64,000 nucleotides of DNA, taken from assembly GCF_030811855.1 (NCBI RefSeq), contig NZ_JAUSRN010000001.1:434001-498000 (forward strand), read 5' to 3'. Positions 1 to 9,749 of this stretch are shown piece by piece (the first letter of the stretch is position 1; each line of letters begins with the position of its first letter). The DNA comes from Variovorax paradoxus (GTDB lineage Bacteria; Pseudomonadota; Gammaproteobacteria; Burkholderiales; Burkholderiaceae_C). The notes beneath the pieces are model-generated. The model had not been told where the DNA came from and made no database searches. It saw nothing but the letters and a program-made list of their open reading frames with translations. The position numbers were made by a program, and so were the translations under genes.

Positions 1-986
1 AGTTCTGCCGCGAGCGGCACGGCAACCGCAAGGCCAGCGGCTTCACCTGCCCCTACCACCAGTGGAACTACTCGCTGGGCGGCGATCTGCAAGGCGTGCC
101 CTTCCGGCGCGGCGTCAAGCAGGACGGCAAGGTCAACGGCGGGATGCCGGCCGACTTCAAGCCCGCCGACCACGGCCTCAACAAACTCAAGGTCGCGACC
201 CGCGGCGGCGTGGTGTTCGCGTCCTTCGATGCGGACGTGGAGTCGCTCGAAGACTTCATGGGCCCGGAAATCATGGGCTACTTCGACCGCCTGTTCAACG
301 GCCGCAAGCTGACGATCCTCGGCTACAACCGCCAGCGCATTCCCGGCAACTGGAAGCTGATGCAGGAGAACATCAAGGACCCGTACCACCCGGGCCTCCT
401 GCATACGTGGTTCGTCACCTTCGGGCTCTGGCGTGCGGACAACAAGTCGGAGCTCAAGATGGACAGCCATCATCGGCACGCCGCCATGATCTCGACCCGC
501 GGCGCCAGCGGCAAGGCCAACGAAGTCACGCAGGTGTCGAGCTTCAAGGAAAGCATGAAACTCAACGATGACCGCTTCCTGGACATCGTGCCCGAGCCGT
601 GGTGGAAGGGCCCCACGGCGGTGATGATGACGCTGTTCCCGAGCGTGATCTTCCAGCAGCAGGTCAACAGCGTCTCGACCCGGCACATCCAGCCGAGCGG
701 CCCCGGCGCCTTCGATTTCGTGTGGACGCACTTCGGCTTCGAGGACGACGACGATGCGATGACACAGCGGCGGCTGCGCCAGGCCAATCTCTTCGGACCG
801 GCAGGCTTCGTCTCGGCCGACGACGGCGAGGTAATCGAGCTTTCGCAGAAGGGCTTCGAACAGAAGCCTTTCCACCGCACGCTCGCCGAGCTCGGCGGCC
901 GCGAGGTCGGCGACACGGACCACATGGTGACCGAGACGCTGATCCGGGGCATGTACGAGTACTGGCGCAAGGTCATGGAGGCTTGA
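1..986 (+). CDS. nagG: Salicylate 5-hydroxylase-like Rieske oxygenase, large subunit (5' truncated by window edge)
   Basis: This is the oxygenase alpha subunit that hydroxylates an aromatic acid, probably salicylate to gentisate, using electrons from a ferredoxin. The gene enters from the left edge; the reading frame starts at base 3. The second half of the Rieske [2Fe-2S] site is visible as CPYHQW (Cys at 48-50, His at 57-59); the first Cys-x-His lies outside the window. The mononuclear iron site shows as DPYHPGLLH (His codons at 387 and 402). The small subunit follows after one base, then a ferredoxin, reductase, FAH hydrolase and gentisate dioxygenase, which favours salicylate over other ring-hydroxylation substrates. 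The exact substrate is inferred from context; anthranilate or another benzoate is possible. Confidence 0.85.
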   Translation, partial: FCRERHGNRKASGFTCPYHQWNYSLGGDLQGVPFRRGVKQDGKVNGGMPADFKPADHGLNKLKVATRGGVVFASFDADVESLEDFMGPEIMGYFDRLFNGRKLTILGYNRQRIPGNWKLMQENIKDPYHPGLLHTWFVTFGLWRADNKSELKMDSHHRHAAMISTRGASGKANEVTQVSSFKESMKLNDDRFLDIVPEPWWKGPTAVMMTLFPSVIFQQQVNSVSTRHIQPSGPGAFDFVWTHFGFEDDDDAMTQRRLRQANLFGPAGFVSADDGEVIELSQKGFEQKPFHRTLAELGGREVGDTDHMVTETLIRGMYEYWRKVMEA

Positions 987-987
987 G

Positions 988-1458
988 ATGAACTTCCAGG
1001 ACTACTTCGACCTGACCCAGCTCTACGCCCGCTACGCCCAGGCCGTGAGCTCCGGCGAATGGGAACTCTGGCCGGAATTCTTCACAGACGACTGCAGCTA
1101 CCGGCTGCAGCCGCGCGAGAACTACGACCGCGGCTTTCCGCTGGCCACACTGTCGTTCGAGAGCAAGGGCATGCTGAAGGACCGCGTCTACGGCATTCGC
1201 GAGACCCTGTTCCACGACCCCTACTACCAGCGCCACGTCGTCGGGACGCCGCTCGTGCTGAAGGCCGAGGCGGACCGCTTCGAGTGCGAGGCCAACTACG
1301 CGGTGTTCCGCACCAAGCTGTCCGAACTCTCGAGCGTCTTCAGCGTGGGTCGCTACATCGACGTGGTCGTGCGCACCGAGCAAGGACTGAAGTTCGCCTC
1401 GCGCCAGGTCATCTACGACAGCGAAATGATCCCCAACTCCGTCATCTATCCCCTCTGA
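988..1458 (+). CDS. nagH: Aromatic-ring-hydroxylating dioxygenase, small (beta) subunit
   Basis: This 156-residue protein is the beta subunit of the oxygenase encoded just upstream. Beta subunits adopt a SnoaL/NTF2-like cone and give structural support to the alpha trimer; they carry no cofactor. The N-terminal stretch [19 protein letters not shown] followed by a [11 protein letters not shown] segment is typical. The ATG lies one base after the alpha-subunit stop, so the two are translationally linked. The length matches the family. Assignment as NagH rests on the adjacent NagG-like subunit and the gentisate genes downstream. Confidence 0.88.
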   Translation: MNFQDYFDLTQLYARYAQAVSSGEWELWPEFFTDDCSYRLQPRENYDRGFPLATLSFESKGMLKDRVYGIRETLFHDPYYQRHVVGTPLVLKAEADRFECEANYAVFRTKLSELSSVFSVGRYIDVVVRTEQGLKFASRQVIYDSEMIPNSVIYPL

Positions 1459-1466
1459 GGCCAGCC

Positions 1467-1784
1467 ATGAGCGATTCCCAATGGACCGACGCCGCAACCG
1501 TCGACGAGGTGCCCACCGATGATGTGGTCGGCATGGTGGTCGGCGGACGCGACATCGCGCTGTACAACGTGGACGGCCAGATCTACGCGACCGACAACGT
1601 GTGCACCCACGGCCATGCGCGCCTGTGCGAAGGCTTTCTCGAAGGGCACGAGATCGAATGCCCGCTGCACCAGGGCAAGTTCGACGTGCGCAACGGCAAG
1701 CCGACCTGCGCCCCCGTGACCGAGGCGATCCGCTCGTACCCCGTGAAGATCGACGCGGGCCGCGTGTTCCTTTCGCTGGACTGA
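1467..1784 (+). CDS. Rieske-type [2Fe-2S] ferredoxin
   Basis: This small soluble ferredoxin (105 residues) carries electrons from the reductase to the ring hydroxylase. The cluster ligands are complete: Cys46-x-His48 (CTHGHA) and Cys65-x2-His68 (CPLHQG), with the 16-residue spacing usual for bacterial oxygenase ferredoxins. The ATG at 1467 is chosen because the long upstream extension of the open frame overlaps the beta-subunit gene and does not look like protein; the ATG start gives the family length. It lies 8 bases after the beta-subunit gene. Confidence 0.93.
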   Translation: MSDSQWTDAATVDEVPTDDVVGMVVGGRDIALYNVDGQIYATDNVCTHGHARLCEGFLEGHEIECPLHQGKFDVRNGKPTCAPVTEAIRSYPVKIDAGRVFLSLD

Positions 1785-1815
1785 TGCCCCTCCTTTCTTC
1801 CATGGCCTTGAACCC

Positions 1816-3033
1816 ATGACCACCGAAACCATCGTCATCGTGGGCGCCGGCCAGGCCGGCGGCTGGGCCGCGCAGACGCTGCGCAGCGAAGGCTTCGCGG
1901 GCCGTGTGGTCCTGGTCGGCGACGAGCCCCATCGTCCTTACGAGCGCCCGCCGCTGTCCAAGGCGGTGCTCTCCGGAGACGCCCATGCGGAAACGACGCA
2001 TCTGCTGAAACCGGATGCCTTCGATGCGCTCGGCATCGACTGGCGGCCGAGCGTGGGCGCGACCTTCATCGACAGGGCGGCGAAGCAGCTTCGCCTCACG
2101 CATGGAGAGCCCGTTGCCTACGACAAGCTCATCCTCTGCAACGGCGGTCGGGCGCGCCGCCTCAATATCCCGGGCGCGGATCTGCCCGGCGTCTTCACCC
2201 TGCGCAGCATCGAGGATGCGGCGGCGCTTGGCGCCGCGCTATCTGCCGGCAAGCGGCTGCTCGTCGTCGGCGGCGGCTGGATTGGGCTCGAGGTGGCCGC
2301 CACGGCCCGGAAGAAGGGCCTGGGCGTGACCATCGTCGAAGCGATGGGCCGGTTGTGCGAACGCACCGTTCCGTCCGAGATTTCAGACTACCTGCTGCAA
2401 CTGCACACCTCCCACGGTGTCGATGTGCGCCTGGGCACGGGCATCGAGCGCCTCGCACAGAACGCGCAAGGTGGCCTCACGGCCTCGTTCGGCGACGGAA
2501 GCGAGCTCGCGTGCGACGCAGTCCTCATCGGTGTCGGCCTCGTTCCCAACGACGAACTCGCCCGCGAGGCGGGCCTGGCGTGCGATGGCGGCGTGCTGGT
2601 CGATTCGCAATGCCGCTCGTCGGATCCCGACATCCTGGCCGCGGGCGACGTGGCGGCATGGCACTGCGAATGGGCGGGCCGGCGGATGCGACTGGAGTCC
2701 TGGCAGAACGCCCAGGAGCAAGGCATCGCCGCCGCGCGCGCCGCGCTCGGCACCACGGTGAACCATCAGCCGCTGCCCTGGTTCTGGTCGGACCAGTACG
2801 ACGTCAACCTGCAGATCTTCGGCATGCCTGCGCCGGCGCATCGCGTGGTGCTGCGCGGCGACCAGAGCGCCAGCAGCTTCGTGATGTTCTTCCTCGACGG
2901 CGACAAGGTCGTCGCCGCGCTGGGCCCCAACTCTGCGCGCGACCTGCGCTTTGCGCGGCGCCTGATCGAGCGCCGCACCAGCGTCGATGCAGCCCAGCTC
3001 GCCGACCTCCAGGTGCCGCTTTCCACGCTTTGA
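1816..3033 (+). CDS. FAD/NAD(P)H-dependent ferredoxin reductase
   Basis: This 405-residue flavoprotein of the pyridine nucleotide-disulfide reductase fold (BphA4/rubredoxin-reductase-like) would reduce the Rieske ferredoxin with NAD(P)H. An N-terminal FAD-binding GAGQAGG motif (residues 10-16), the second dinucleotide-binding GGGWIGLE motif near residue 150 and the LAAGDVA segment near residue 275 are all present. It completes the three-component oxygenase. In the well-known nag system of Ralstonia the reductase is of a different, plant-ferredoxin-fused type, so this operon uses a different electron supply and I give no nag symbol. Confidence 0.9.
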   Translation: MTTETIVIVGAGQAGGWAAQTLRSEGFAGRVVLVGDEPHRPYERPPLSKAVLSGDAHAETTHLLKPDAFDALGIDWRPSVGATFIDRAAKQLRLTHGEPVAYDKLILCNGGRARRLNIPGADLPGVFTLRSIEDAAALGAALSAGKRLLVVGGGWIGLEVAATARKKGLGVTIVEAMGRLCERTVPSEISDYLLQLHTSHGVDVRLGTGIERLAQNAQGGLTASFGDGSELACDAVLIGVGLVPNDELAREAGLACDGGVLVDSQCRSSDPDILAAGDVAAWHCEWAGRRMRLESWQNAQEQGIAAARAALGTTVNHQPLPWFWSDQYDVNLQIFGMPAPAHRVVLRGDQSASSFVMFFLDGDKVVAALGPNSARDLRFARRLIERRTSVDAAQLADLQVPLSTL

Positions 3034-3083
3034 CTTACGGATGCGCAACGCGCGTCCGCCCCGATCCACGCACTGCAAACATC

Positions 3084-3788
3084 ATGACCACCACCTATCT
3101 CTGGACCCCTCCTCCGATCGCCTCGCTACCCGTTCGAGGCAAGACGGAGCGCCTGCCCGTCAACCGCCTGTTCTTCGTCGGCCGCAACTACCACGCCCAC
3201 GCCATCGAGATGGGCCGGCCAGTCGACAAGACGGTGGAGGTGCCGTTCTATTTCACCAAGAGCCTGCCGACGCTGGTGGAATCCGGCGCCACCGTGGCCT
3301 ATCCACCCGGCACGTCCAACTACCACTTCGAGATGGAGCTGGTGCTCGTCGTCGGGGCGCCCGGCTTCCGCGTCGACCGCGCCGACGCGCACAAGCTGAT
3401 CTACGGCTACGCCTGCGGCCTGGACATGACGCGGCGCGACCTGCAGCTCGTGGCCCGCGACAAGGGTCGGCCCTGGGACCTCGGCAAGGACGTGGAGCAG
3501 TCGTCGGTGGTGTCCGAGGTCGTCCCAATGGCCGGCACGGTGCTCGAGCAAGGCGCGCTGGCGCTGAGCGTGAACGGCCAGGAGCGCCAGCGCTCCGATC
3601 TTTCCAAGCTGATCTGGAACATCCCCGAGCTGATCGAGGACCTGTCGAAGTACTACCACCTGCAGCCCGGCGATCTGATCTTCACCGGGACACCCGAAGG
3701 CGTGGGCGCGCTCCAGCCTGGCGATCGCGTCGAAGGCAGCGTGGCCGGCGTGGGCGAGATCACGCTCACGGTCGGTCCAGCCGAGTGA
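3084..3788 (+). CDS. nagK: Fumarylacetoacetate hydrolase family protein, probable fumarylpyruvate hydrolase
   Basis: This 234-residue FAH-family C-C hydrolase probably splits fumarylpyruvate into fumarate and pyruvate, the last step of the gentisate pathway. The family signatures are visible: the GRNYHAHAIEMG start of the FAH fold, the metal-ligand FEMELVLV segment, the TRRDLQL...GRPWDLGKD stretch typical of the short fumarylpyruvate hydrolases, and FTGTPEGVG near the C-terminus. The ATG at 3084 removes a spurious upstream extension that overlaps the reductase in another frame. No maleylpyruvate isomerase gene is present in the operon, so direct action on maleylpyruvate cannot be excluded. 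Confidence 0.85.
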   Translation: MTTTYLWTPPPIASLPVRGKTERLPVNRLFFVGRNYHAHAIEMGRPVDKTVEVPFYFTKSLPTLVESGATVAYPPGTSNYHFEMELVLVVGAPGFRVDRADAHKLIYGYACGLDMTRRDLQLVARDKGRPWDLGKDVEQSSVVSEVVPMAGTVLEQGALALSVNGQERQRSDLSKLIWNIPELIEDLSKYYHLQPGDLIFTGTPEGVGALQPGDRVEGSVAGVGEITLTVGPAE

Positions 3789-3885
3789 AGCGCAAGCCGA
3801 CGTAATCCGGCTCTCGACAAAACGACACAGCGGACAGAAGCGCCACGCGAGCGCTCGCTGCAGCGGTCCCCACGAAGGAACTTCC

Positions 3886-5022
3886 ATGACAGTCGACACC
3901 GTCCCCTCCCCCGTGCGCCTGAAGGCCGTCGCGGGCCCGGGCCAACCCGAGCCCAGCCCCGCACTCGAGCAGCTCTACCGGGGCTTCGAAAGCGAACTGC
4001 TCGTTCCGCTGTGGACAGAGATCGGCGACCTGATGCCGCGGCACCCGCGCAGCAAGGCGGTGCCTCATCTCTGGCGCTGGGATCGCCTGGTCGAGCTGGC
4101 CAGCGAGGCCGGGCGCATCGTTCCCGTGGGCCGCGGCGGCGAACGGCGCGCCATCGCGCTGGCCAATCCAGCGCTCGGCGGCAGGCCGTTTGCCACGCCC
4201 ACGCTGTGGGCTGCCATCCAGTACCTGATGCCGGGCGAGGATGCACCGGAGCATCGCCACTCGCAGCACGCGTTCCGCTTCGTGGTCGAAGGCGAAGGCG
4301 TGTGGACCGTGGTGAACGGCGATCCGGTGCGGATGTCGCGCGGCGACTTCCTGCCGCAGGCCGGATGGAAGTGGCACTCCCATCACAACGCAGCCAGCGC
4401 GCCGATGGCGTGGATCGACGGGCTGGATATTCCTTTCTCGTATTTCACGGAGTCGCAGTTCTTCGAGTTCGGGCGAGAGCGCGTCAGCACGGTCGAGAAA
4501 GCCACGCCGGAGCGCTCGCGCTCGGAGCGCCTGTGGGGCCACCCGGGCCTACGTCCGCTCTCGCAGCCGGAGGCGCCGACAGCGACGCCGCTCCTGGCTT
4601 ACCGCTGGGTCGACACCGACCGCGCCCTGGCCGACCAGCTGGCGATGGAGGATGAAGGCCATCCCGCCACATTGAGCCCGGGCCACGCGGCGGTTCGCTT
4701 CACGAACCCGAGCACCGGACGCGACGTGCTGCCCACGATGCGCACCGAGATGCACCGCATCAGGCAAGGCGCGAGCACCCTGGTGCAGCGCGAGGTCGGC
4801 TCATCGGTCTACCAGGTGTTCGAAGGCAGCGGCACCGTGAAGGTGGGCGAGCAGCAATGGAGCGTCAAGCGCGGCGACATGTTCGTCGTGCCGTCGTGGC
4901 AGCCCTTCGCGGCCCATTGCGATGCCGCCAGCCAGGGGACGCTCGATCTCTTCCGCTTCAGCGACGGACCGATCTTCGAGGCGCTGCACGCGCATCGAAC
5001 GCAGGTGGGCGAGTTGGCGTAG
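3886..5022 (+). CDS. gtdA: Gentisate 1,2-dioxygenase
   Basis: This 378-residue bicupin Fe(II) dioxygenase opens gentisate between C1 and C2 to give maleylpyruvate. The N-terminal cupin carries the iron ligands: EHRHSQH (His123 and His125) and a third His in WHSHHN (His164). The second cupin lies around residues 270-350 (TLVQREVGSSVYQVFEG...GDMFVVPSWQPF). Length and motif layout match the gentisate/1-hydroxy-2-naphthoate dioxygenase family. The context, directly after a salicylate 5-hydroxylase-like oxygenase and an FAH hydrolase, selects gentisate as the likely substrate. A 97-base gap separates it from the FAH gene, but there is no clear terminator in it. Confidence 0.9.
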   Translation: MTVDTVPSPVRLKAVAGPGQPEPSPALEQLYRGFESELLVPLWTEIGDLMPRHPRSKAVPHLWRWDRLVELASEAGRIVPVGRGGERRAIALANPALGGRPFATPTLWAAIQYLMPGEDAPEHRHSQHAFRFVVEGEGVWTVVNGDPVRMSRGDFLPQAGWKWHSHHNAASAPMAWIDGLDIPFSYFTESQFFEFGRERVSTVEKATPERSRSERLWGHPGLRPLSQPEAPTATPLLAYRWVDTDRALADQLAMEDEGHPATLSPGHAAVRFTNPSTGRDVLPTMRTEMHRIRQGASTLVQREVGSSVYQVFEGSGTVKVGEQQWSVKRGDMFVVPSWQPFAAHCDAASQGTLDLFRFSDGPIFEALHAHRTQVGELA

Positions 5023-5096
5023 CACGCTGCACGACGCTCGGCCGGCCCCGCCGCCCTTGCAACCTTTTTTTATTTCATAAGCACTTGAGACAAGAC

Positions 5097-6275
5097 ATGA
5101 CGACACGCTCTCCTTCCCTCCGCCGCACCAGCCTGGTTCTGGCCGCCCTCGCCTGCGCGGGCGCCAGCCAGCTCGCGGCAGCCGCCACCATCGGCTTCAT
5201 GGCGCCGCTGTCGGGGCCGATCGCGGTCGTCGGCCAGGACCAGGTCGACGGCTTCATGCTGGCGGTCGAGCAGCTCGGCGGCAAGCTCGGCGGACAACCG
5301 GCCACGGTGCTCAAGGAAGACGACCAGCTCAAGCCGGAGATCGGTGGGCAGATCGTGCGCAAGTTCATCGACAAGGACAAGGTCGATGCCATCGTCGGCC
5401 TGAGTTTTTCCAACGTGATGATGGCCAGCCTGCCGCGCATCGCGGAGTCCGGCGTCGTCGCCATCGCCACCAACTCGGGGCCGTCGCCCTTGGCCGGCGC
5501 CGGTTGCAAGCCCAACGTGTTCTCGACCGCCTGGCAGAACGACGGCGCCGCCGAAGCCATGGGCAAGTTCGCGCAGGACAAGGGGGTGAAGAAGGTCTAC
5601 CTGATGGCCCCGAACTACCAGGCCGGCAAGGACATGCTGACCGGCTTCAAGCGCTACTTCAAGGGCCAGATCGTCGAAGAGGTCTACACCCAGGTCAACC
5701 AGCCCGACTATTCCGCCGAGCTCGCGCAGCTGCAGGCGGCCAAGCCCGATGCCGTCTTCGTGTTCTATCCCGGCGGCATGGGCGTGAACTTCATCAAGCA
5801 GATGGCGCAGGCCGGCCTGATGGCCAAGCTGCCCCTCTACTCGGTCTTCACCGTCGACGGCACCACGCTGCCCGCGTTGCGCGATGCGGCCGTCGGCAGC
5901 ATCAGCGGCGCCATGTGGGACGCGGCGCTGGACACGCCCGAGAGCAAGAAGTTCGTGGCCGACTTCGAGGCCAAGTACAAGCGCACGCCCAGCGAGTACG
6001 CCGCAACGGCCTACGACGCGGCCAACATCCTGAACATTGCGCTGGGCAAGGCCAAGCCCGGTGACAGCAAGGCGCTGGCAGCCGCCGTCAAGGCCGCGGG
6101 CAGCGAAGTGAAATCGGTGCGGGGGCCCTTCGCCTTCAACAACAACAACCTGCCGGTGCAGAACTACTACGCATTCGAGACGGTGAAGAACGGCAGCAGC
6201 GTCACAGGCAAGCTGCTCGCCACGCCACTGCCGAAACAGGTCGATGCCTACCACGCGCAGTGCGCGCTGAAGTGA
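5097..6275 (+). CDS. LIV-type ABC transporter substrate-binding protein
   Basis: This 392-residue periplasmic receptor (Peripla_BP_6 family) has a clear Sec signal: an Arg-rich n-region, a hydrophobic core at residues 11-28 and an Ala-rich cleavage region before TIGFMAPLSGP. It would bind the aromatic acid degraded by the upstream genes and deliver it to the permeases encoded next. Its C-terminal part ends with a Cys close to the end (HAQCALK), shared with the second receptor at 21822, which is a clear paralogue. The ATG at 5097 is the first that keeps the signal peptide intact; the longer open frame overlaps the dioxygenase gene. Confidence 0.92.
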   Translation: MTTRSPSLRRTSLVLAALACAGASQLAAAATIGFMAPLSGPIAVVGQDQVDGFMLAVEQLGGKLGGQPATVLKEDDQLKPEIGGQIVRKFIDKDKVDAIVGLSFSNVMMASLPRIAESGVVAIATNSGPSPLAGAGCKPNVFSTAWQNDGAAEAMGKFAQDKGVKKVYLMAPNYQAGKDMLTGFKRYFKGQIVEEVYTQVNQPDYSAELAQLQAAKPDAVFVFYPGGMGVNFIKQMAQAGLMAKLPLYSVFTVDGTTLPALRDAAVGSISGAMWDAALDTPESKKFVADFEAKYKRTPSEYAATAYDAANILNIALGKAKPGDSKALAAAVKAAGSEVKSVRGPFAFNNNNLPVQNYYAFETVKNGSSVTGKLLATPLPKQVDAYHAQCALK

Positions 6276-6279
6276 TCCC

Positions 6280-7197
6280 ATGAGCAGCACGGTTGTTCTT
6301 GCACAGCTGCTGAACGGGCTCCAGTACGGCGTCCTGTTGTTCCTGCTGGCGGCGGGGTTGACGCTGGTCTTCGGCATCATGAGCTTCGTCAACCTGGCGC
6401 ACGGCTCCCTGTACATGATGGGGGCCTACTTTGCGGCCACGGCCTTCCAGTACACGGGATCGTTCGGATGGGCCGTTGCTGCGGCCATGGGCGGCTCGCT
6501 GCTGTTGGGCCTGGCGCTGGAGTTCGTGGCGGTGTCGCGTCTTTATCGGCGGGACCACCTCGATCACGTGCTGGCCACTTTCGGCCTCGTCCTGTTCTTC
6601 AACGAGCTGGTGCGCATCGTCTGGGGGTCGCAGCCCGTCTTCCTGCAGGTGCCCGAGTTCCTGAGCGGCGCCATCGACATCGGCGGGTTCAGCTACCCCT
6701 CGTATCGGATCGCCATCATCGCGGTCGGGCTGGCCGTCGCGGTCGGCTCCTGGCTGCTGATCAACAAGACCAAGGTCGGCATGCTGATCCGCGCCGGCGC
6801 CGTCAATCCCGCGATGGTGGCCGCGCTCGGCGTGAACATTCGCCTGCTGAACGCGATGCTCTTCGCCGTCGGCGCGATGCTGGCGGGGCTTGCCGGCGCG
6901 ATGGCCGGGCCGATCCTGTCGGTGCAGTCGGGCATGGGCGAGTCGGTCCTCATCACGACGCTGGTGGTCATCGTCATCGGCGGCATCGGCTCCGTGACCG
7001 GGGCCTTCTATGCCGCGCTGATCGTGGGCATCGTCGACACCATGGGCCGCGTGTTCCTGCCGTTCCTGCTGCGCCAGGTCACCGAGCGTTCGTTCGCCGA
7101 TGCGGCCGGACCCGCGCTGGCTTCGATGCTGGTCTACCTGCTCATGGCCGTGGTGCTCGCATGGCGCCCCCAAGGTCTCTTCCCCGCCAACAGGTAG
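6280..7197 (+). CDS. LIV-type ABC transporter permease (LivH-like)
   Basis: This 305-residue integral membrane permease of the branched-chain amino acid/aromatic acid transporter family begins QLLNGLQYGVLLFLLAAGLTLVFGIMSFVNLAHGSLYMMGAY, the classic LivH opening in which the NLAHG loop is conserved. About eight hydrophobic segments are visible. It starts 4 bases after the receptor gene and ends 4 bases before the next permease, so all five transporter genes form one operon with the gentisate genes. The likely cargo is an aromatic acid rather than leucine. Confidence 0.93.
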   Translation: MSSTVVLAQLLNGLQYGVLLFLLAAGLTLVFGIMSFVNLAHGSLYMMGAYFAATAFQYTGSFGWAVAAAMGGSLLLGLALEFVAVSRLYRRDHLDHVLATFGLVLFFNELVRIVWGSQPVFLQVPEFLSGAIDIGGFSYPSYRIAIIAVGLAVAVGSWLLINKTKVGMLIRAGAVNPAMVAALGVNIRLLNAMLFAVGAMLAGLAGAMAGPILSVQSGMGESVLITTLVVIVIGGIGSVTGAFYAALIVGIVDTMGRVFLPFLLRQVTERSFADAAGPALASMLVYLLMAVVLAWRPQGLFPANR

Positions 7198-7201
7198 TCC
7201 C

Positions 7202-8224
7202 ATGACCACACTTCTTTCACGCCCGAGCACCTGGGTGCCGCTGCTGGTCCTGCTGCTGCTGGCAAGCGTGCCCTTCGTGGCCGAGGCCACCGGCCAGACC
7301 TTCTACATCGCCTTCTTCGCGCGCATCATCATCTATGCGATTGCCGCCTGCGCGCTCAACATCGCGCTGGGCTACGGCGGCCTCGTGAGCTTCGGCCATT
7401 CGCTGTTCCTCGGGCTCGGAGCCTACGCGGTCGGCCTGGCGTCCTTCCATGGCATCGGCAGCGGCTGGGTCCACCTGCTGCTTTGCCTGGGTGCCTGCGG
7501 CCTGGTCGCGCTGGTCACCGGTGCGATCAGCCTTCGCACCAGCGGCATCGCCTTCATCATGATCACCCTGGCCTTTGCGCAGATGGGCTACTTTCTGTTC
7601 GTGAGCCTGAAGAACTACGGCGGCGACGACGGCCTGTCGATTGCTCTGGGCAGCCGCTTCGGCCCCGTCGACCTGTCATCGGCGACCAGTGTCTATGTCG
7701 CGGCGTTCGTCGTGCTGGTGCTTTCGATCTGGTGGCTCGCGCGCCTGCGCGTTGCGCCATTTGGGATGGTGATCCGCGGGGCCAGGCAGAACGCGCGGCG
7801 CGTGAGTGCCGCCGGCATTCCGGTGGTGCGCTACCAGCTGCTGGCGTATGTGCTGTCCGGCATGCTGTGCGGCGTCGCAGGGCTGCTGCTGGCCAACCTC
7901 AACGCCTTTGCCTCGCCCAGCACGCTCGCATGGTCCGTCTCGGGCGAACTGATCGTCATCGTCGTCATCGGAGGCCTGGGTACGGTGTTCGGCCCCCTCA
8001 TGGGTGCACTGGTGTTCCTTGGCCTTGAAGAGGTCCTGAAAGGCTTCACCGAGCACTGGATGGTCATCTTCGGACCGCTGATCGTGATCGTTGCGCTGCT
8101 GGGCAAGCGAGGCATCGTCGGCCTGCTCGAGCGCTTCGACGCACGCGCAACAAGTGCGGCGCCGGTGCCCGCAACTGCCGAGGCCGCACCCCACACGCTC
8201 TCCGCAGCGAAAGGATCTCCATGA
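7202..8224 (+). CDS. LIV-type ABC transporter permease (LivM-like)
   Basis: This 340-residue LivM-type permease partners the LivH-like protein. The conserved NIALGYGGLVSFGHSLFLGLGAYAVG segment and the later GGLGTVFGPLMGALVF loop, which contacts the ATPase, are both present. The start at 7202 follows the previous stop by four bases; upstream codons in the same frame overlap livH and are not used. The C-terminus has a roughly 25-residue Ala/Pro-rich tail. Its TGA overlaps the following ATP-binding gene by 4 bases. Confidence 0.93.
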   Translation: MTTLLSRPSTWVPLLVLLLLASVPFVAEATGQTFYIAFFARIIIYAIAACALNIALGYGGLVSFGHSLFLGLGAYAVGLASFHGIGSGWVHLLLCLGACGLVALVTGAISLRTSGIAFIMITLAFAQMGYFLFVSLKNYGGDDGLSIALGSRFGPVDLSSATSVYVAAFVVLVLSIWWLARLRVAPFGMVIRGARQNARRVSAAGIPVVRYQLLAYVLSGMLCGVAGLLLANLNAFASPSTLAWSVSGELIVIVVIGGLGTVFGPLMGALVFLGLEEVLKGFTEHWMVIFGPLIVIVALLGKRGIVGLLERFDARATSAAPVPATAEAAPHTLSAAKGSP

Positions 8225-8975
8225 TGACCAGCGTCCTTCGCACCGACGCGCTCACCAAGCGCTTTGGCGCACTGCTCGTCACCGACTCGGTGTCGCTCGA
8301 CATCCATGAAGGCGAGCTTCACGCGATCATCGGCCCCAACGGGGCCGGCAAGACGACCCTCATCAACCAGCTGTCCGGCGAGCTCGAAGCGGACAGCGGC
8401 AGCGTGTGGTTCCGAGGCGCCGACGTGTCCGCGCTGCCCATCCACCAACGCGCGCAACGCGGCTTGCTGCGGTCCTACCAGATCACCTCGATCTTCGAGG
8501 ACTTCAGCGTGATCGAGAATGCGACCTTCGCGGCGCTGGCCTCGCGCCGTCACGCCTTCCGGTTCTGGCGACCCATGGCAGCCGACCACCAGGCGCGCCA
8601 GTCTGCCGAAGAGGCGCTTGCCGCCACCGGGCTCGCCAACCGCCTCCACGTGCCGGCCGGCGACCTGGGCTACGGCGAGCGCCGCCAACTCGAGCTGGCC
8701 ATGAGCCTGGCGGCCGGTCCCAAGTTCCTGTTGCTCGACGAGCCCATGGCTGGCATGAGCGTGCAGGAATCCACCAGCGTCATCGCGCTGCTGCAGCAGC
8801 TGAAGCGCCAGTACACGATCCTGCTGGTCGAGCACGACATGGACGCGGTGTTTGCCTTGGCCGACCGCATCAGCGTGCTGGTCTACGGAAAGATTTTGTT
8901 CACCGGCACGCCGGAAGAAATCCGCAACCACCCCGAAGTGCGGGCCGTTTACCTGGGCGAAGAAGAGGCCGAAGC

Positions 8976-8979
<4 letters not shown>
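8221..8979 (+). CDS. LIV-type ABC transporter ATP-binding protein (LivG-like)
   Basis: This 252-residue cytoplasmic ATPase has an intact Walker A (GPNGAGKTT, residues 37-45), a signature region YGERRQLELA in place of LSGGQ (normal for LivG), Walker B LLLDEPMAGM and the switch histidine in LVEHDMD. Two consecutive ATG codons (8221 and 8224) are possible starts; the first overlaps the livM stop by 4 bases. With the downstream LivF-like subunit it forms the ATPase pair of this importer. Confidence 0.93.
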
Positions 8980-9689
<710 letters not shown>

Positions 9690-9728
9690 CGGTCCGTTGA
9701 ATCTCGCTCGCGGATCCGCGGGGGTTGC

Positions 9729-9749
9729 GGGGCGCCCTCAGGGCTCCCC
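9729..9749. terminator. Hairpin between convergent livF-like and marR genes
   Basis: A GGGGCGCCCT / AGGGCTCCCC inverted repeat with one internal mismatch lies over the 3' end of marR and 40 bases after the livF stop. There is no U-run on either strand, so it is a weak or factor-assisted terminator at best. A separate 12-base palindrome (CGCGGATCCGCG, 9709-9720) lies beside it. Confidence 0.3.

Noticed and set aside
973..2103. 376-codon minus-strand open frame opposite the oxygenase small subunit and ferredoxin
   Set aside because: Both sense genes show family motifs and tight operon spacing; the antisense frame spans three genes.
9709..9720. CGCGGATCCGCG palindrome as a regulator site
   Set aside because: It lies between the 3' ends of two convergent genes, far from any promoter; 12-base GC palindromes are common in DNA of this composition.
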